From assembly GCA_964474655.1 (NCBI GenBank), contig CAYYTU010000081.1:1-11434 (forward strand): a stretch of DNA of 11,434 nt. The letters are read 5' to 3'. The notes beneath the pieces are model-generated. The model was not told the origin of the DNA and did no database searches. It saw only the letters and a program-made list of their open reading frames with translations. A program made the translations under genes and the position numbers. Positions 1 through 6,347 of this stretch are shown piece after piece. The stretch's first letter is position 1; each line of letters starts with the position of its first letter. Source of the stretch: CAYYTU01 sp964474655 (lineage in GTDB: Bacteria > Chloroflexota > Anaerolineae > B4-G1).

Positions 1-26
1 TCTGCGCTCTCTGCGTTCTCGGCGGT
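1..26. repeat. CTCTGCG-type short tandem repeat
   Basis: Three imperfect 9-nt units follow one another: TCTGCGCTC, TCTGCGTTC and TCGGCGGTT (the last just over the annotated end). The first two differ at one base and the third is more diverged. The array is cut by the window edge, so its true length is unknown. Similar CTCTGCG runs occur between genes in many bacterial genomes, as far as I recall. I infer a dispersed non-coding repeat, but it overlaps a possible gene tail, so it could be coding. Confidence 0.3.
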
Positions 27-86
27 TATATCGACCGCTACCTGAACGGTTACTGCCAGGGCTTACTTGACGTCTGGCTCACCTGA
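3..86 (+). CDS. possible 3' end of an upstream gene (partial)
   Basis: One frame is open from the left edge to a TGA at 84-86. It gives about 27 residues, ending ...YIDRYLNGYCQGLLDVWLT. I do not recognise the family. The composition is protein-like (aromatic and hydrophobic residues, no long Arg/Ala/Gly shadow pattern), but a tail this short proves little, and its first codons overlap a tandem CTCTGCG repeat that may be non-coding. The next gene starts about 200 nt further on, so the two are probably not tightly coupled. Confidence 0.25.
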   Translation, partial: CALCVLGGYIDRYLNGYCQGLLDVWLT

Positions 87-135
87 AGTACAATCACCCC
101 TGCCGCGGACCCAGTCGGGCCGCGAGCACGCTGGA

Positions 136-164
136 TTGACTTGTTTAGATGCCAAGTGTATCGC
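136..164 (+). promoter_or_regulatory. weak promoter candidate for the ECF/CoA operon
   Basis: TTGACT at 136-141 matches five of six bases of the sigma70 -35 consensus. Seventeen bases later lies TATCGC (159-164), which matches only the first three bases of TATAAT. It sits about 130 nt before the S-component start, leaving a 5' leader in which I saw no recognisable riboswitch such as a TPP or cobalamin element. The operon needs a promoter somewhere in 87-291, and this is the best match I can see. Confidence 0.3.
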
Positions 165-278
165 TTTCCGCAACCGCTGGGATCGCAGGAACGACCGAGA
201 CGGTGAGACGAAAGACGCAAACGCCCTTCACCCTCGCTGTCTGCGTGTCCCTCCCGATCTCAGGCTATAGTTTTCTAT

Positions 279-283
279 GGAGG
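279..283 (+). promoter_or_regulatory. Shine-Dalgarno GGAGG that sets the S-component start
   Basis: GGAGG at 279-283 lies 8 nt before GTG at 292, ideal spacing. The upstream in-frame ATG at 277 overlaps this site and has no purine-rich sequence in front of it. The GTG at 292 is therefore the better start. Confidence 0.65.
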
Positions 284-291
284 ATGTGATC

Positions 292-894
292 GTGGCGTTG
301 ACACAAACCTCTCGTGCAGAACGCTCGTGGCTTAGCACCTACGACCTGGCCGTCGCCGGCGTCTTCGGCGCGCTGGCCATCGTGCTGGCCTTCACCCCGC
401 TGGGGCTAATCCCCGTCCCCAACCCGACGGAGGCCGCCACCAGCTTGCATCTGCCGGCCATCGTCGCTGGGATCCTCGCCGGCCCCGTCGTCGGCGGGAT
501 GGTGGGTCTGGTGCTCGCTATCTCATCCTGGTACCTCTATGGAGCCTCGTTCGTCGCCTTCGCTGGAGGCAACCTGCCGCTGGCTTTGCTGGCCGCCTTC
601 GCCCCCCGAGTCTTGATCGGTGTTCTGGCCTATTACGCTTATCGGCTGCTGCGTCGCTGGCCGCCCTTGGCGGCTGGTATGGCCGGGTTGGTTGGAACCC
701 TGATTAATACCTTCGGCGTGTTGGGGTTGTTGATCTGGCTCGGTGAGCTGCCGGCGGCCTTGTTGGCGCCCATCTTCTCGATGAACGTGCCGATCGAGGC
801 CGCGCTGGCCCTTATCGTCACCATTCCCACCGTTGCCGCGTTGCGCTCAGTGGGGCAAGGTCGCGTTGCCGCCGCTCGCGAGCGATCCGACTGA
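292..894 (+). CDS. ECF transporter S component, probably pantothenate-specific (PanT-like)
   Basis: This is the substrate-binding membrane subunit of an energy-coupling factor vitamin transporter, about 200 residues with about six hydrophobic segments, the usual size for S components. The N-terminal segment (LAVAGVFGALAIVLAFTPLG) resembles the start of the ECF_trnsprt (PF12822) family. Two further family-like features are the PRVLIG stretch after the fourth hydrophobic segment (about residues 105-110) and the NVPIEAALAL stretch near residue 165 opening the last helix. I chose GTG 292 because a GGAGG lies 8 nt upstream; ATG 277 would add five residues and lacks a ribosome binding site. The gene is 21 nt before ecfA1, so the S, A1, A2 and T subunits form one operon. 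Substrate cannot be read from motifs. Pantothenate is inferred because coaX and coaBC follow in the same direction. Biotin, riboflavin, thiamine or another vitamin remain possible, though no matching biosynthesis gene or riboswitch is visible. Family call is firm; substrate is moderate. Confidence 0.8.
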   Translation: MALTQTSRAERSWLSTYDLAVAGVFGALAIVLAFTPLGLIPVPNPTEAATSLHLPAIVAGILAGPVVGGMVGLVLAISSWYLYGASFVAFAGGNLPLALLAAFAPRVLIGVLAYYAYRLLRRWPPLAAGMAGLVGTLINTFGVLGLLIWLGELPAALLAPIFSMNVPIEAALALIVTIPTVAALRSVGQGRVAAARERSD

Positions 895-915
895 GCCAGC
901 TTCCGAGATCTTTCA

Positions 916-1749
916 ATGGCTTTCATCGCCACTGAGGACTTACACCACACGTATCGGCTTGAGGGCGGCGAGAAGATCGCTGCTTTGCGGGAGGTCGATC
1001 TGTCCATCGAGCGGGGTGAATTCGTCGCCCTCATCGGCCCCAACGGCTCCGGCAAATCGACCCTGGCGCGACACCTCAACGCGCTGTTGCTGCCCACAGC
1101 AGGTCGGGTCTGGATCGATGGGCTGCTGACAGCCGATCGGCGCCACTTGTGGGCGGTGCGGAAGCGCGTGGGGATGGTGTTTCAGAACCCTGATAACCAG
1201 ATCGTCGCCAGCACCGTCGAGGAGGACGTGGCGTTCGGACCGGAAAACTTGGCCTATCCGCCGGCGGAGATTCGCCGCCGCGTCGCCGAGGCACTGCGCA
1301 TCGTCGGCCTGACCAACTACCGCATGTCGTCTCCATCTAAACTCTCCGGTGGCCAGAAGCAGCTGGTGGCCATCGCCGGTGCTCTGGCGACCGGTTCAGA
1401 CGCCATCATCTTCGATGAGCCAACCTCTATGCTCGATCCGGCCGGCCGGCGCCGCGTAATGGCGACAATCCAGAAGCTGAACGCGACCCAGGAGATGACA
1501 GTGGTACTGATCACCCAGTCGATGGAGGAGGCGGCCCTGGCCCGGCGCGTCCTGGTGATGGACGCCGGGCGGATCGTGCTGGGTGGCTCGCCACAGGAGG
1601 TGTTTGGACGAGCGGAATGCCTAAAGGCTCTGGGGTTGGAGTTGCCTTTCGCGGTTGACCTCGCGTCTCGCCTGCGAGAACGCGGGGTGACGCTATCGAC
1701 CAACTGCCTTCCATTGACAGTTGAGGCCTTGGCGGAGGCTTTGTGTTGA
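916..1749 (+). CDS. ecfA1: ECF transporter ATPase EcfA1
   Basis: Cytoplasmic ATP-binding subunit, 277 residues, the normal EcfA length. It is expected to pair with EcfA2 and drive EcfT and the S component. Visible motifs in order: Walker A GPNGSGKST (41-49), the Q-loop in VFQNPDNQIV (Q90), a strongly EcfA-like EEDVAFGPENL stretch (102-112), the ABC signature LSGGQ (143-147), and Walker B IIFDEPT with catalytic Glu168. The H-loop position reads LITQSMEEA, with Gln201 where most ABC ATPases have His. One of the two composite ATP sites may therefore be altered. ATG 916 has only a weak GAGA upstream, but no better start is seen. The 3' end overlaps the start of the next ATPase gene, so the two are translationally coupled and made at similar levels, as expected for the A1/A2 heterodimer. 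Family and role are secure; the A1 label rests on gene order. Confidence 0.93.
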   Translation: MAFIATEDLHHTYRLEGGEKIAALREVDLSIERGEFVALIGPNGSGKSTLARHLNALLLPTAGRVWIDGLLTADRRHLWAVRKRVGMVFQNPDNQIVASTVEEDVAFGPENLAYPPAEIRRRVAEALRIVGLTNYRMSSPSKLSGGQKQLVAIAGALATGSDAIIFDEPTSMLDPAGRRRVMATIQKLNATQEMTVVLITQSMEEAALARRVLVMDAGRIVLGGSPQEVFGRAECLKALGLELPFAVDLASRLRERGVTLSTNCLPLTVEALAEALC

Positions 1750-2591
1750 TCCGGGTCGAGCACCTGACCCACATCTACGCCGCGGGCACGCCGCTGGCGC
1801 GGGTGGCTCTGCGCGACGTGACCCTGTCCATCAGCCCGGGGGAGCACGTCGGCGTCGTGGGATGCACTGGATCGGGCAAATCGACGCTGGTGCAGCACCT
1901 AGCCGGGCTGCTGGAACCGATCGAGGGCCACGTGCTGCTCGACGGCGTGGCAGCCCATCAGCGCACGAGTGAGGCACGGGGCTGTCGGCGTCGAGTCGGC
2001 ATCGCCTTCCAATCCCCGGAGGATCAGATCTTCCAGCCCACGGTTTTTGAGGAGGTGGCCTTTGGACCGCGAAACCTGGGGCTGAGGGATGTCGAAATTG
2101 CATCGCGCGTCCGCCAATCGCTGGAGGCGGTAGGGCTGGACTACGACGCGATGATAAAGCGGACACCGTTCACGCTGAGCGGCGGCGAGATGCGGCGCGT
2201 GGCGCTGGCGAGTGTTCTGGCGATGCAGCCTGAGGTGTTGATTCTGGACGAACCGACCGCCGGGCTGGACCCTGGTGGACGTCGGGAGTTGATCACCTAC
2301 GTGCAAGCATGGCACGCTCAAGCGGATCAGACGCTGGTGCTGGTCTCCCACGATCTGGACGCAGTGGCCCGCCTGGTCGATCGGGTGATGCTGCTGGCGA
2401 GCGGGAACGTGGTCGCCGACGGGGCCACTCGACAGGTTTTGAGCGACGTCGAACAGCTGCGGGTGGTGGGGCTGGAGCCGCCGCCTGCGGTGCAGCTGCT
2501 GGGTAAACTACAGGCTGCAAGCTGGAACGTGCGCACCGATCGTCTGCTGGTGCCGGAGGCGGCGGACGAGATCGTGGGAGCGGCGCGATGA
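1743..2591 (+). CDS. ecfA2: ECF transporter ATPase EcfA2
   Basis: Second ATP-binding subunit of the ECF module, 282 residues. Motifs: Walker A GCTGSGKST (40-48), Q-loop FQSPEDQIF (Q90), EEVAFGPRNLGL (103-114), signature LSGGE (145-149), Walker B LILDEPT (Glu170), D-loop AGLDP, and an intact H-loop VSHDLD with His203, unlike its partner. SPEDQIF in the Q-loop is typical of EcfA proteins. The start is either GTG 1743 or TTG 1746. A GGAGG at 1734-1738 is 4 nt from the GTG and 7 nt from the TTG, so TTG 1746 is a real alternative; it changes one residue. The gene overlaps the end of ecfA1 by 7 nt (4 nt with the TTG start) and shares ATGA with ecfT downstream, so translation is coupled along the operon. 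It works at the inner face of the membrane with EcfA1 and EcfT. Confidence 0.93.
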   Translation: MLIRVEHLTHIYAAGTPLARVALRDVTLSISPGEHVGVVGCTGSGKSTLVQHLAGLLEPIEGHVLLDGVAAHQRTSEARGCRRRVGIAFQSPEDQIFQPTVFEEVAFGPRNLGLRDVEIASRVRQSLEAVGLDYDAMIKRTPFTLSGGEMRRVALASVLAMQPEVLILDEPTAGLDPGGRRELITYVQAWHAQADQTLVLVSHDLDAVARLVDRVMLLASGNVVADGATRQVLSDVEQLRVVGLEPPPAVQLLGKLQAASWNVRTDRLLVPEAADEIVGAAR

Positions 2592-3382
2592 ACATGTTGC
2601 TACCCGGAATGCACGTCGCCGCCGACTCCGCGCTTCACCGCCTGGACCCGCGGGTCAAGATGGGAGCGGCGCTGCTCCTGATGGCGCTGCCGTTCGCGGC
2701 GTCGGGCTGGCCGGCCATGTTGCTCCTGACAGCCTTTGTCGGAGCGCTCGTCACCCTCGCCCGTGTTCCCCTCCCGGCTCTGTTGCGCACGCTGCGGACT
2801 ATTTTCTGGCTCGGGTTTTTCATGTTCTTCTTCTATTTCTTCACTACCCCAGGCCGTCCACTGGTTGCGATCGGAGGCCTGACGCTGACCTGGGAAGGAT
2901 TGCTGAGGGGGGTGATCCAGATTTACCGTCTCTGTCTGCTGATCGTCATCTCCGCGCTGCTGACGCTCACTACCTCGCCCAGCCAGCTGACGCACGGCCT
3001 GGAGGCGACGCTGGGGCCGCTGGAACGGTTGGGCTTGCCGGTGCGTGAGCTGGCGATGGTGCTGACCATCGCCCTCCGCTTCGTGCCGACGCTCTTCGAC
3101 GAGGTCGATAAGATCGCCAAGGCTCAGCAGGCCCGGGGACTGGACGTTTGCGGTCAGGCCCCGTGGCATCAGGTGAAGCGCTGGGTGCCGACGTTCGTGC
3201 CGATCTTCGTGTCCGCCTTCCGACGCGCCGAGGCGCTGGCGCTGGCGATGGAGGCTCGTGGCTTCCGCGGGGCGCGCCGCCGCACGCGCTTGCACCAGCT
3301 CCACTTGACCGCTCAAGACCTGCTTGCAACCATCGTTTTTTTGCTGATTGGTCTGGCAATCCTGGCGGTGGAGCACATCTAA
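2588..3382 (+). CDS. ecfT: ECF transporter transmembrane subunit EcfT
   Basis: Integral membrane energy-coupling subunit, 264 residues, that passes ATPase motion to the S component. It opens with the family-typical HRLDPRVKM (17-25), followed by hydrophobic segments at about 26-58, 70-86, 108-130 and 242-262. The cytoplasmic coupling region carries two Ala-Arg-Gly motifs, QARGLD (181-186) and MEARGFRG (221-228), the short helices known to dock into the two EcfA grooves. LRFVPTLFDEVDKIAKAQ (163-180) is also characteristic. The ATG start overlaps the ecfA2 stop in ATGA, showing translational coupling. With S, A1 and A2 all present, the operon encodes a complete transporter and does not depend on a shared module elsewhere. 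coaX starts 31 nt after this gene. Confidence 0.92.
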   Translation: MNMLLPGMHVAADSALHRLDPRVKMGAALLLMALPFAASGWPAMLLLTAFVGALVTLARVPLPALLRTLRTIFWLGFFMFFFYFFTTPGRPLVAIGGLTLTWEGLLRGVIQIYRLCLLIVISALLTLTTSPSQLTHGLEATLGPLERLGLPVRELAMVLTIALRFVPTLFDEVDKIAKAQQARGLDVCGQAPWHQVKRWVPTFVPIFVSAFRRAEALALAMEARGFRGARRRTRLHQLHLTAQDLLATIVFLLIGLAILAVEHI

Positions 3383-3402
3383 GCGTATCTACCTATCACA
3401 TC

Positions 3403-3409
3403 GGGAGAG
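3403..3409 (+). promoter_or_regulatory. Shine-Dalgarno GGGAGAG that sets the coaX start
   Basis: GGGAGAG at 3403-3409 is 4 nt before ATG 3414. Starting there puts the conserved phosphate-binding DIGNTN motif at residues 6-11, as in known CoaX proteins. The longer open frame beginning at 3348 would overlap ecfT and add 22 residues with no family match. Confidence 0.7.
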
Positions 3410-3413
3410 CCCT

Positions 3414-4190
3414 ATGCTTTTGAGCATCGATATTGGCAACACTAACATTACCTTTGGCCTGTACGAGGGTGATGACCTTGGCCCGCGCTGGCGGATTCGT
3501 ACCATCCACGACAAGATGCCCGATGAATACGGTATCTTGATGCAAGAGCTCTTTCATCATCGCGGCTATGCCGTCGAGGCCGTGACCGGAATTGCCCTCG
3601 CCAGCGTGGTGCCGCCGCTGACCCAGGCCTTCGAGCAAGTCTGTCGGGACTACATTGGGCTGGCGCCGCTGGTGGTGGACGCCGGCGTGCGCACCGGCGT
3701 GCGCATCTCCTACGACGACCCGAAGCAGGTGGGCGCGGATCGCGTGGTCGACGCGGCCGCTGTGCGAGCGCTCTACGGCGTGCCGGCCTGCGTCGTCGAC
3801 TTCGGCACGGGCACCACCTTCGACGCTGTCGCGGCCGACGGGGACTACCTGGGCGGGGCCATCGCGCCCGGCATCGGCATCGCGGCCCAGGCCCTGTTCG
3901 AGCGCACGGCCAAGCTTCCGCGCGTCGACCTGACCCGCCCGCCGTCGGCCATCGGGCGCAACACCGTCCACAGTATGCAATCGGGGTTGCTCTTCGGCTA
4001 CGTGGGTCTGGTGGAGGGAATGGTGGCGCGTTTCAAGGCCGAGCTGGGGCCGGATACGCGCGTCGTCGCCACCGGCGGCCTGGCGGAGATCATCGCCTCC
4101 GAGACCGATGCCATCGACGTGGTGGACCCCTGGCTCACGCTGCACGGTCTGCGCATCGTCTACGCGCTGAACCGGCCGGCGGCGGGATGA
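3414..4190 (+). CDS. coaX: Type III pantothenate kinase
   Basis: Phosphorylates pantothenate to 4'-phosphopantothenate, the first step of CoA synthesis, in the cytoplasm. At 258 residues it is full length for CoaX. Motifs of the ASKHA-fold family are all present: DIGNTN (6-11, phosphate loop), GADR (107-110, with the expected catalytic Asp109), DFGTGTTFD (129-137), GGAIAPG (147-153), GRNT (181-184) and the ATGGLA stretch (219-224). Type III kinases are not feedback-inhibited by CoA and need a monovalent cation, which is family knowledge not visible here. The start is fixed by a GGGAGAG and by motif position. It is 31 nt after ecfT and in the same direction, so uptake and phosphorylation of pantothenate may be made from one message. 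coaBC, encoding the next two steps, follows after a decayed gene. Confidence 0.95.
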   Translation: MLLSIDIGNTNITFGLYEGDDLGPRWRIRTIHDKMPDEYGILMQELFHHRGYAVEAVTGIALASVVPPLTQAFEQVCRDYIGLAPLVVDAGVRTGVRISYDDPKQVGADRVVDAAAVRALYGVPACVVDFGTGTTFDAVAADGDYLGGAIAPGIGIAAQALFERTAKLPRVDLTRPPSAIGRNTVHSMQSGLLFGYVGLVEGMVARFKAELGPDTRVVATGGLAEIIASETDAIDVVDPWLTLHGLRIVYALNRPAAG

Positions 4191-4226
4191 CGATCGGCCG
4201 GGTCAAGAATTGATGCGCACGTTTGC

Positions 4227-4255
4227 TTGTCGGGAATGAGCGCGTTGAGTATAAT
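4227..4255 (+). promoter_or_regulatory. sigma70-type promoter for the nuclease-like gene
   Basis: TTGTCG (4227-4232) and a perfect TATAAT (4250-4255) are separated by 17 bases. The -10 box is 47 nt before ATG 4303, leaving room for a short leader. The -35 box shares the CTTGTC sequence with the promoter at 7566-7593. It lies in the gap behind coaX, so it can also drive coaBC if transcription passes the hairpin at 5028-5055. Confidence 0.6.
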
Positions 4256-4302
4256 GGTAGCGACGAGCTGTTTCAGATGACACGCGTAGAGGAAAAGGAT
4301 CG

Positions 4303-4972
4303 ATGAGGCAGAATCAAGGGCTGACGGCTGAGATGTATCAGGCGATTGTGGCTATCGTGGATGATCGGCTCCAATCCAGCCGCGTCACCCGCCGGGATTA
4401 CGATCGGCTGGTGGAATCTGAAGAGCGCGTTGCAGATTGGATGGATCGGGTGGAGGCAATCCTGGAGCGGCTGACCCAGGCTTAGGATCGCGCCGACGAG
4501 CGCGCTGCACGTTTTGAGGAAGGGCAGGAAGCACTGCGGGCCACGATGCAAGAGATGGCCGAGGCTCAGGCCGGCACCGAGCGATCCGTGGGCTTTGGCC
4601 GACGTCATCGGGTATGGGCTGGAGGATGTGGCCCGCTTACTTTTGCCGCCTTATCTCCAGAAGCACTACGGAATTGCACTCCGTGGAGCGCCTGCCGAGG
4701 AGCTCCAGCGACGCTTCTTCCCGATGGAGGATGAACTGCCGGTGGAGATCGATCTATATGGCGAAGGAGAGCGCGATGGAGAGGACGTGGTCGTTCTAGG
4801 GGAGGCCAAGTCCCGCATTGGCGGGGGCGTCGTGAAGGATTTTGTCGATGTGTTGGAGCGCGTGGAGCCATCGATTGAGGGCGAGATCTGCCGCTTGATG
4901 TTCGGCTATTACATCCATCCCTCGGCGCGGGAAGTGGCGGAGGAGCATGACATTTTGTTGATGGCCTCGTAA
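4303..4972 (+). pseudogene. broken coiled-coil / PD-(D/E)XK nuclease-like protein
   Basis: The first part, 60 residues from ATG 4303 with a good GAGGA 9 nt upstream, is a charged, helix-forming segment ending ...RVEAILERLTQA at a TAG (4483-4485). Reading through that TAG, the same frame continues as coiled coil (DRADERAARFEEGQEALRAT, then MQEMAEAQ). A CAG-to-TAG change would explain the stop. Near 4575-4600 the reading then moves to the next frame, giving LADVIGYGLEDVARLLLPPY and, further on, EIDLYGE...VVVLGEAKS. The Asp at 4751-4753 and the Glu-x-Lys at 4802-4810 form a PD-(D/E)XK-like D...ExK pattern. The C-terminus runs to TAA 4970-4972. A coiled coil followed by such a domain is a common uncharacterised architecture (DUF3782-like, from memory). 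Either the gene has decayed or two assembly errors lie close together. As an alternative, the second half could be translated separately from ATG 4514, but its first 20 or so residues look out of frame. It interrupts the coaX-coaBC pair. Confidence 0.65.
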
Positions 4973-5027
4973 CAGCGATGAGCGTTGAGCCCATCGCTGA
5001 TGTGGCCTATCGCATAGCGGACGAAAC

Positions 5028-5055
5028 GACCCGGCCAGTGCCTGTTGGCCGGGTC
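5028..5055 (+). terminator. 9-bp GC-rich hairpin before coaBC
   Basis: GACCCGGCC (5028-5036) pairs perfectly with GGCCGGGTC (5047-5055) around a 10-nt loop; an A-T pair can extend the stem inward. The following bases are TATTGG, not a full T-run, so termination would be weak. It lies 56 nt after the stop of the nuclease-like pseudogene and 27 nt before the chosen coaBC start. It may be that gene's terminator, a partial terminator in the CoA operon, or a structure affecting coaBC translation. Confidence 0.45.
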
Positions 5056-5081
5056 TATTGGTGAATGGGATGAAAGATGAG

Positions 5082-6320
5082 ATGAGGAAAGTATCCTTGC
5101 TCAAGGACAAACACGTTCTTCTCGGTGTCACCGGCGGCATCGCGGCCTACAAGGCCTGTACCCTGGCGAGCCACCTGACGCAGGTCGGTTCCCAGGTGGA
5201 CGTGGTGATGACCGAGGCTGCGACGCGTTTTGTGGCGCCGCTGACCTTCGAGGCCTTGACTGGCCGACCAACTTACACCAGCCTGTGGCGGACGGCCGAT
5301 GACGGTCTCTCCACCCACATCGCCCACTTGGGTTTGGCTCACGCCGCCGATCTGCTGGTCGTGGCGCCGGCGACGGCCAACACGATGGCAAAGATGGCGA
5401 CTGGCATAGCCGATAACCTGCTGACCACCCTGGCGCTGGCGGCCCGCTGCCCGGTGCTGATCGCGCCTACAATGGACGTCGGTATGTGGGCGCATCCGAC
5501 CACGCAGGCCAACGCCGAGACGCTGCGGGAGCAGGGTGTCCACTTCGCCGGGCCGGCCCGCGGGCGGATGGCCTCCGGACTGGAGGGCGAGGGGCGGATG
5601 GTAGAGCCCGACGAGATCCTGGGCCACGTTCGCTGGGTGCTGGGCCGCGAGGGGGCGTTGACTGGAAGGCGTGTAGTGGTCACCGCCGGCCCGACCCGCG
5701 AGTTCGTCGACCCAGTGCGCTTTCTCAGTAATCCCTCGTCGGGCAAGCAAGGCTTTGCGCTGGCTCAGGCGGCGCTGGATCGCGGCGCGGAGGTGACGCT
5801 GGTGACCGGACCCACGCCCTTGCCCACGCCGATCGGTGCGGAGCGGGTGGACGTGACTACGGCTCAGGCGATGAAGGCGGCGGTGCTGGAGGCATCGGCA
5901 CAGGCTGACCTGCTCCTGATGGCGGCCGCCGTGGGTGACTATCAGCTGACTGATGTGTTTCCTCAGAAGCTCAAGAAGACCGAGGATGATCTGGTGCTGC
6001 AGTTGACCCGCACGCCGGACGTACTGGTCGCCGTGGCCGAGCGAAGGCGCGAGACCGGCTATCCGCGCGTGATGGTTGGCTTTGCCGCCGAGACGGAGGA
6101 TCTGCTGGCGAATGCTCGCGCCAAGCGCGAGGCGAAGCGCCTGGATCTGATCGTCGCCAACGACGTCACGGCCGCCGACGCGGGCTTTGGCGCGGAGACG
6201 AACCGTGTCGTGTTGGTGGATCGCAACGGCGGCGTCGAGGAGTTACCGTTGATGAGCAAGGCCGCCGTGGCCGAGGCCGTGCTGGAGCGTGCTACTGAGC
6301 TGCTCATAGCAACGGCTTGA
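5082..6320 (+). CDS. coaBC: Bifunctional phosphopantothenoylcysteine synthetase/decarboxylase CoaBC
   Basis: Fused flavoprotein carrying steps 2 and 3 of CoA synthesis: CoaB joins phosphopantothenate and cysteine, and CoaC decarboxylates the product. The 412 residues match the family's usual 400 or so. CoaC half (about 8-185): LGVTGGIAAYKA (14-25, FMN-binding), the active-site His79 in STHIAHLG, and PTMDVGMW (129-136), where many members have PXMNXXMW. The substrate flap reads GRMASGLEGEGRM (161-173), without the Cys found in E. coli Dfp. CoaB half (about 194-412): TAGPTREFVDPVRFLSN (201-217), SSGKQG, AAAVGDY (281-287), KLKK (296-299), VGFAAET and LDLIVANDV. In-frame TTG 5058, GTG 5061 and ATG 5070 are alternative starts. 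I prefer ATG 5082, which places the FMN loop at the usual distance, but the ribosome binding site (GAAAGATGAG) is weak. It is on the same strand as coaX. Confidence 0.95.
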   Translation: MRKVSLLKDKHVLLGVTGGIAAYKACTLASHLTQVGSQVDVVMTEAATRFVAPLTFEALTGRPTYTSLWRTADDGLSTHIAHLGLAHAADLLVVAPATANTMAKMATGIADNLLTTLALAARCPVLIAPTMDVGMWAHPTTQANAETLREQGVHFAGPARGRMASGLEGEGRMVEPDEILGHVRWVLGREGALTGRRVVVTAGPTREFVDPVRFLSNPSSGKQGFALAQAALDRGAEVTLVTGPTPLPTPIGAERVDVTTAQAMKAAVLEASAQADLLLMAAAVGDYQLTDVFPQKLKKTEDDLVLQLTRTPDVLVAVAERRRETGYPRVMVGFAAETEDLLANARAKREAKRLDLIVANDVTAADAGFGAETNRVVLVDRNGGVEELPLMSKAAVAEAVLERATELLIATA

Positions 6321-6347
6321 TTTTGATTGGAAGTGCTTTCCCAACTT

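Noticed and set aside
67..270. 67-residue open frame upstream of the S component
   Set aside because: Arg/Pro-rich with no motif, overlapping the promoter candidate; composition fits non-coding GC-rich sequence.
87..291. Riboswitch before the ECF operon
   Set aside because: I looked for TPP-, FMN- and cobalamin-type conserved cores and saw none; absence by eye is weak, but nothing supports calling one.
2600..3376. 258-residue open frame on the minus strand opposite ecfT
   Set aside because: Rich in Gln, Arg, Gly and His with no motif, and entirely antisense to a well-supported EcfT. GC-rich coding DNA routinely leaves long antisense frames.
4171..4204. Hairpin between ACCGGCC and GGCCGGGTC at the end of coaX
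   Set aside because: The stem needs a bulge, the loop is long and partly in the coding sequence, and no T-run follows, so it is not a convincing terminator.
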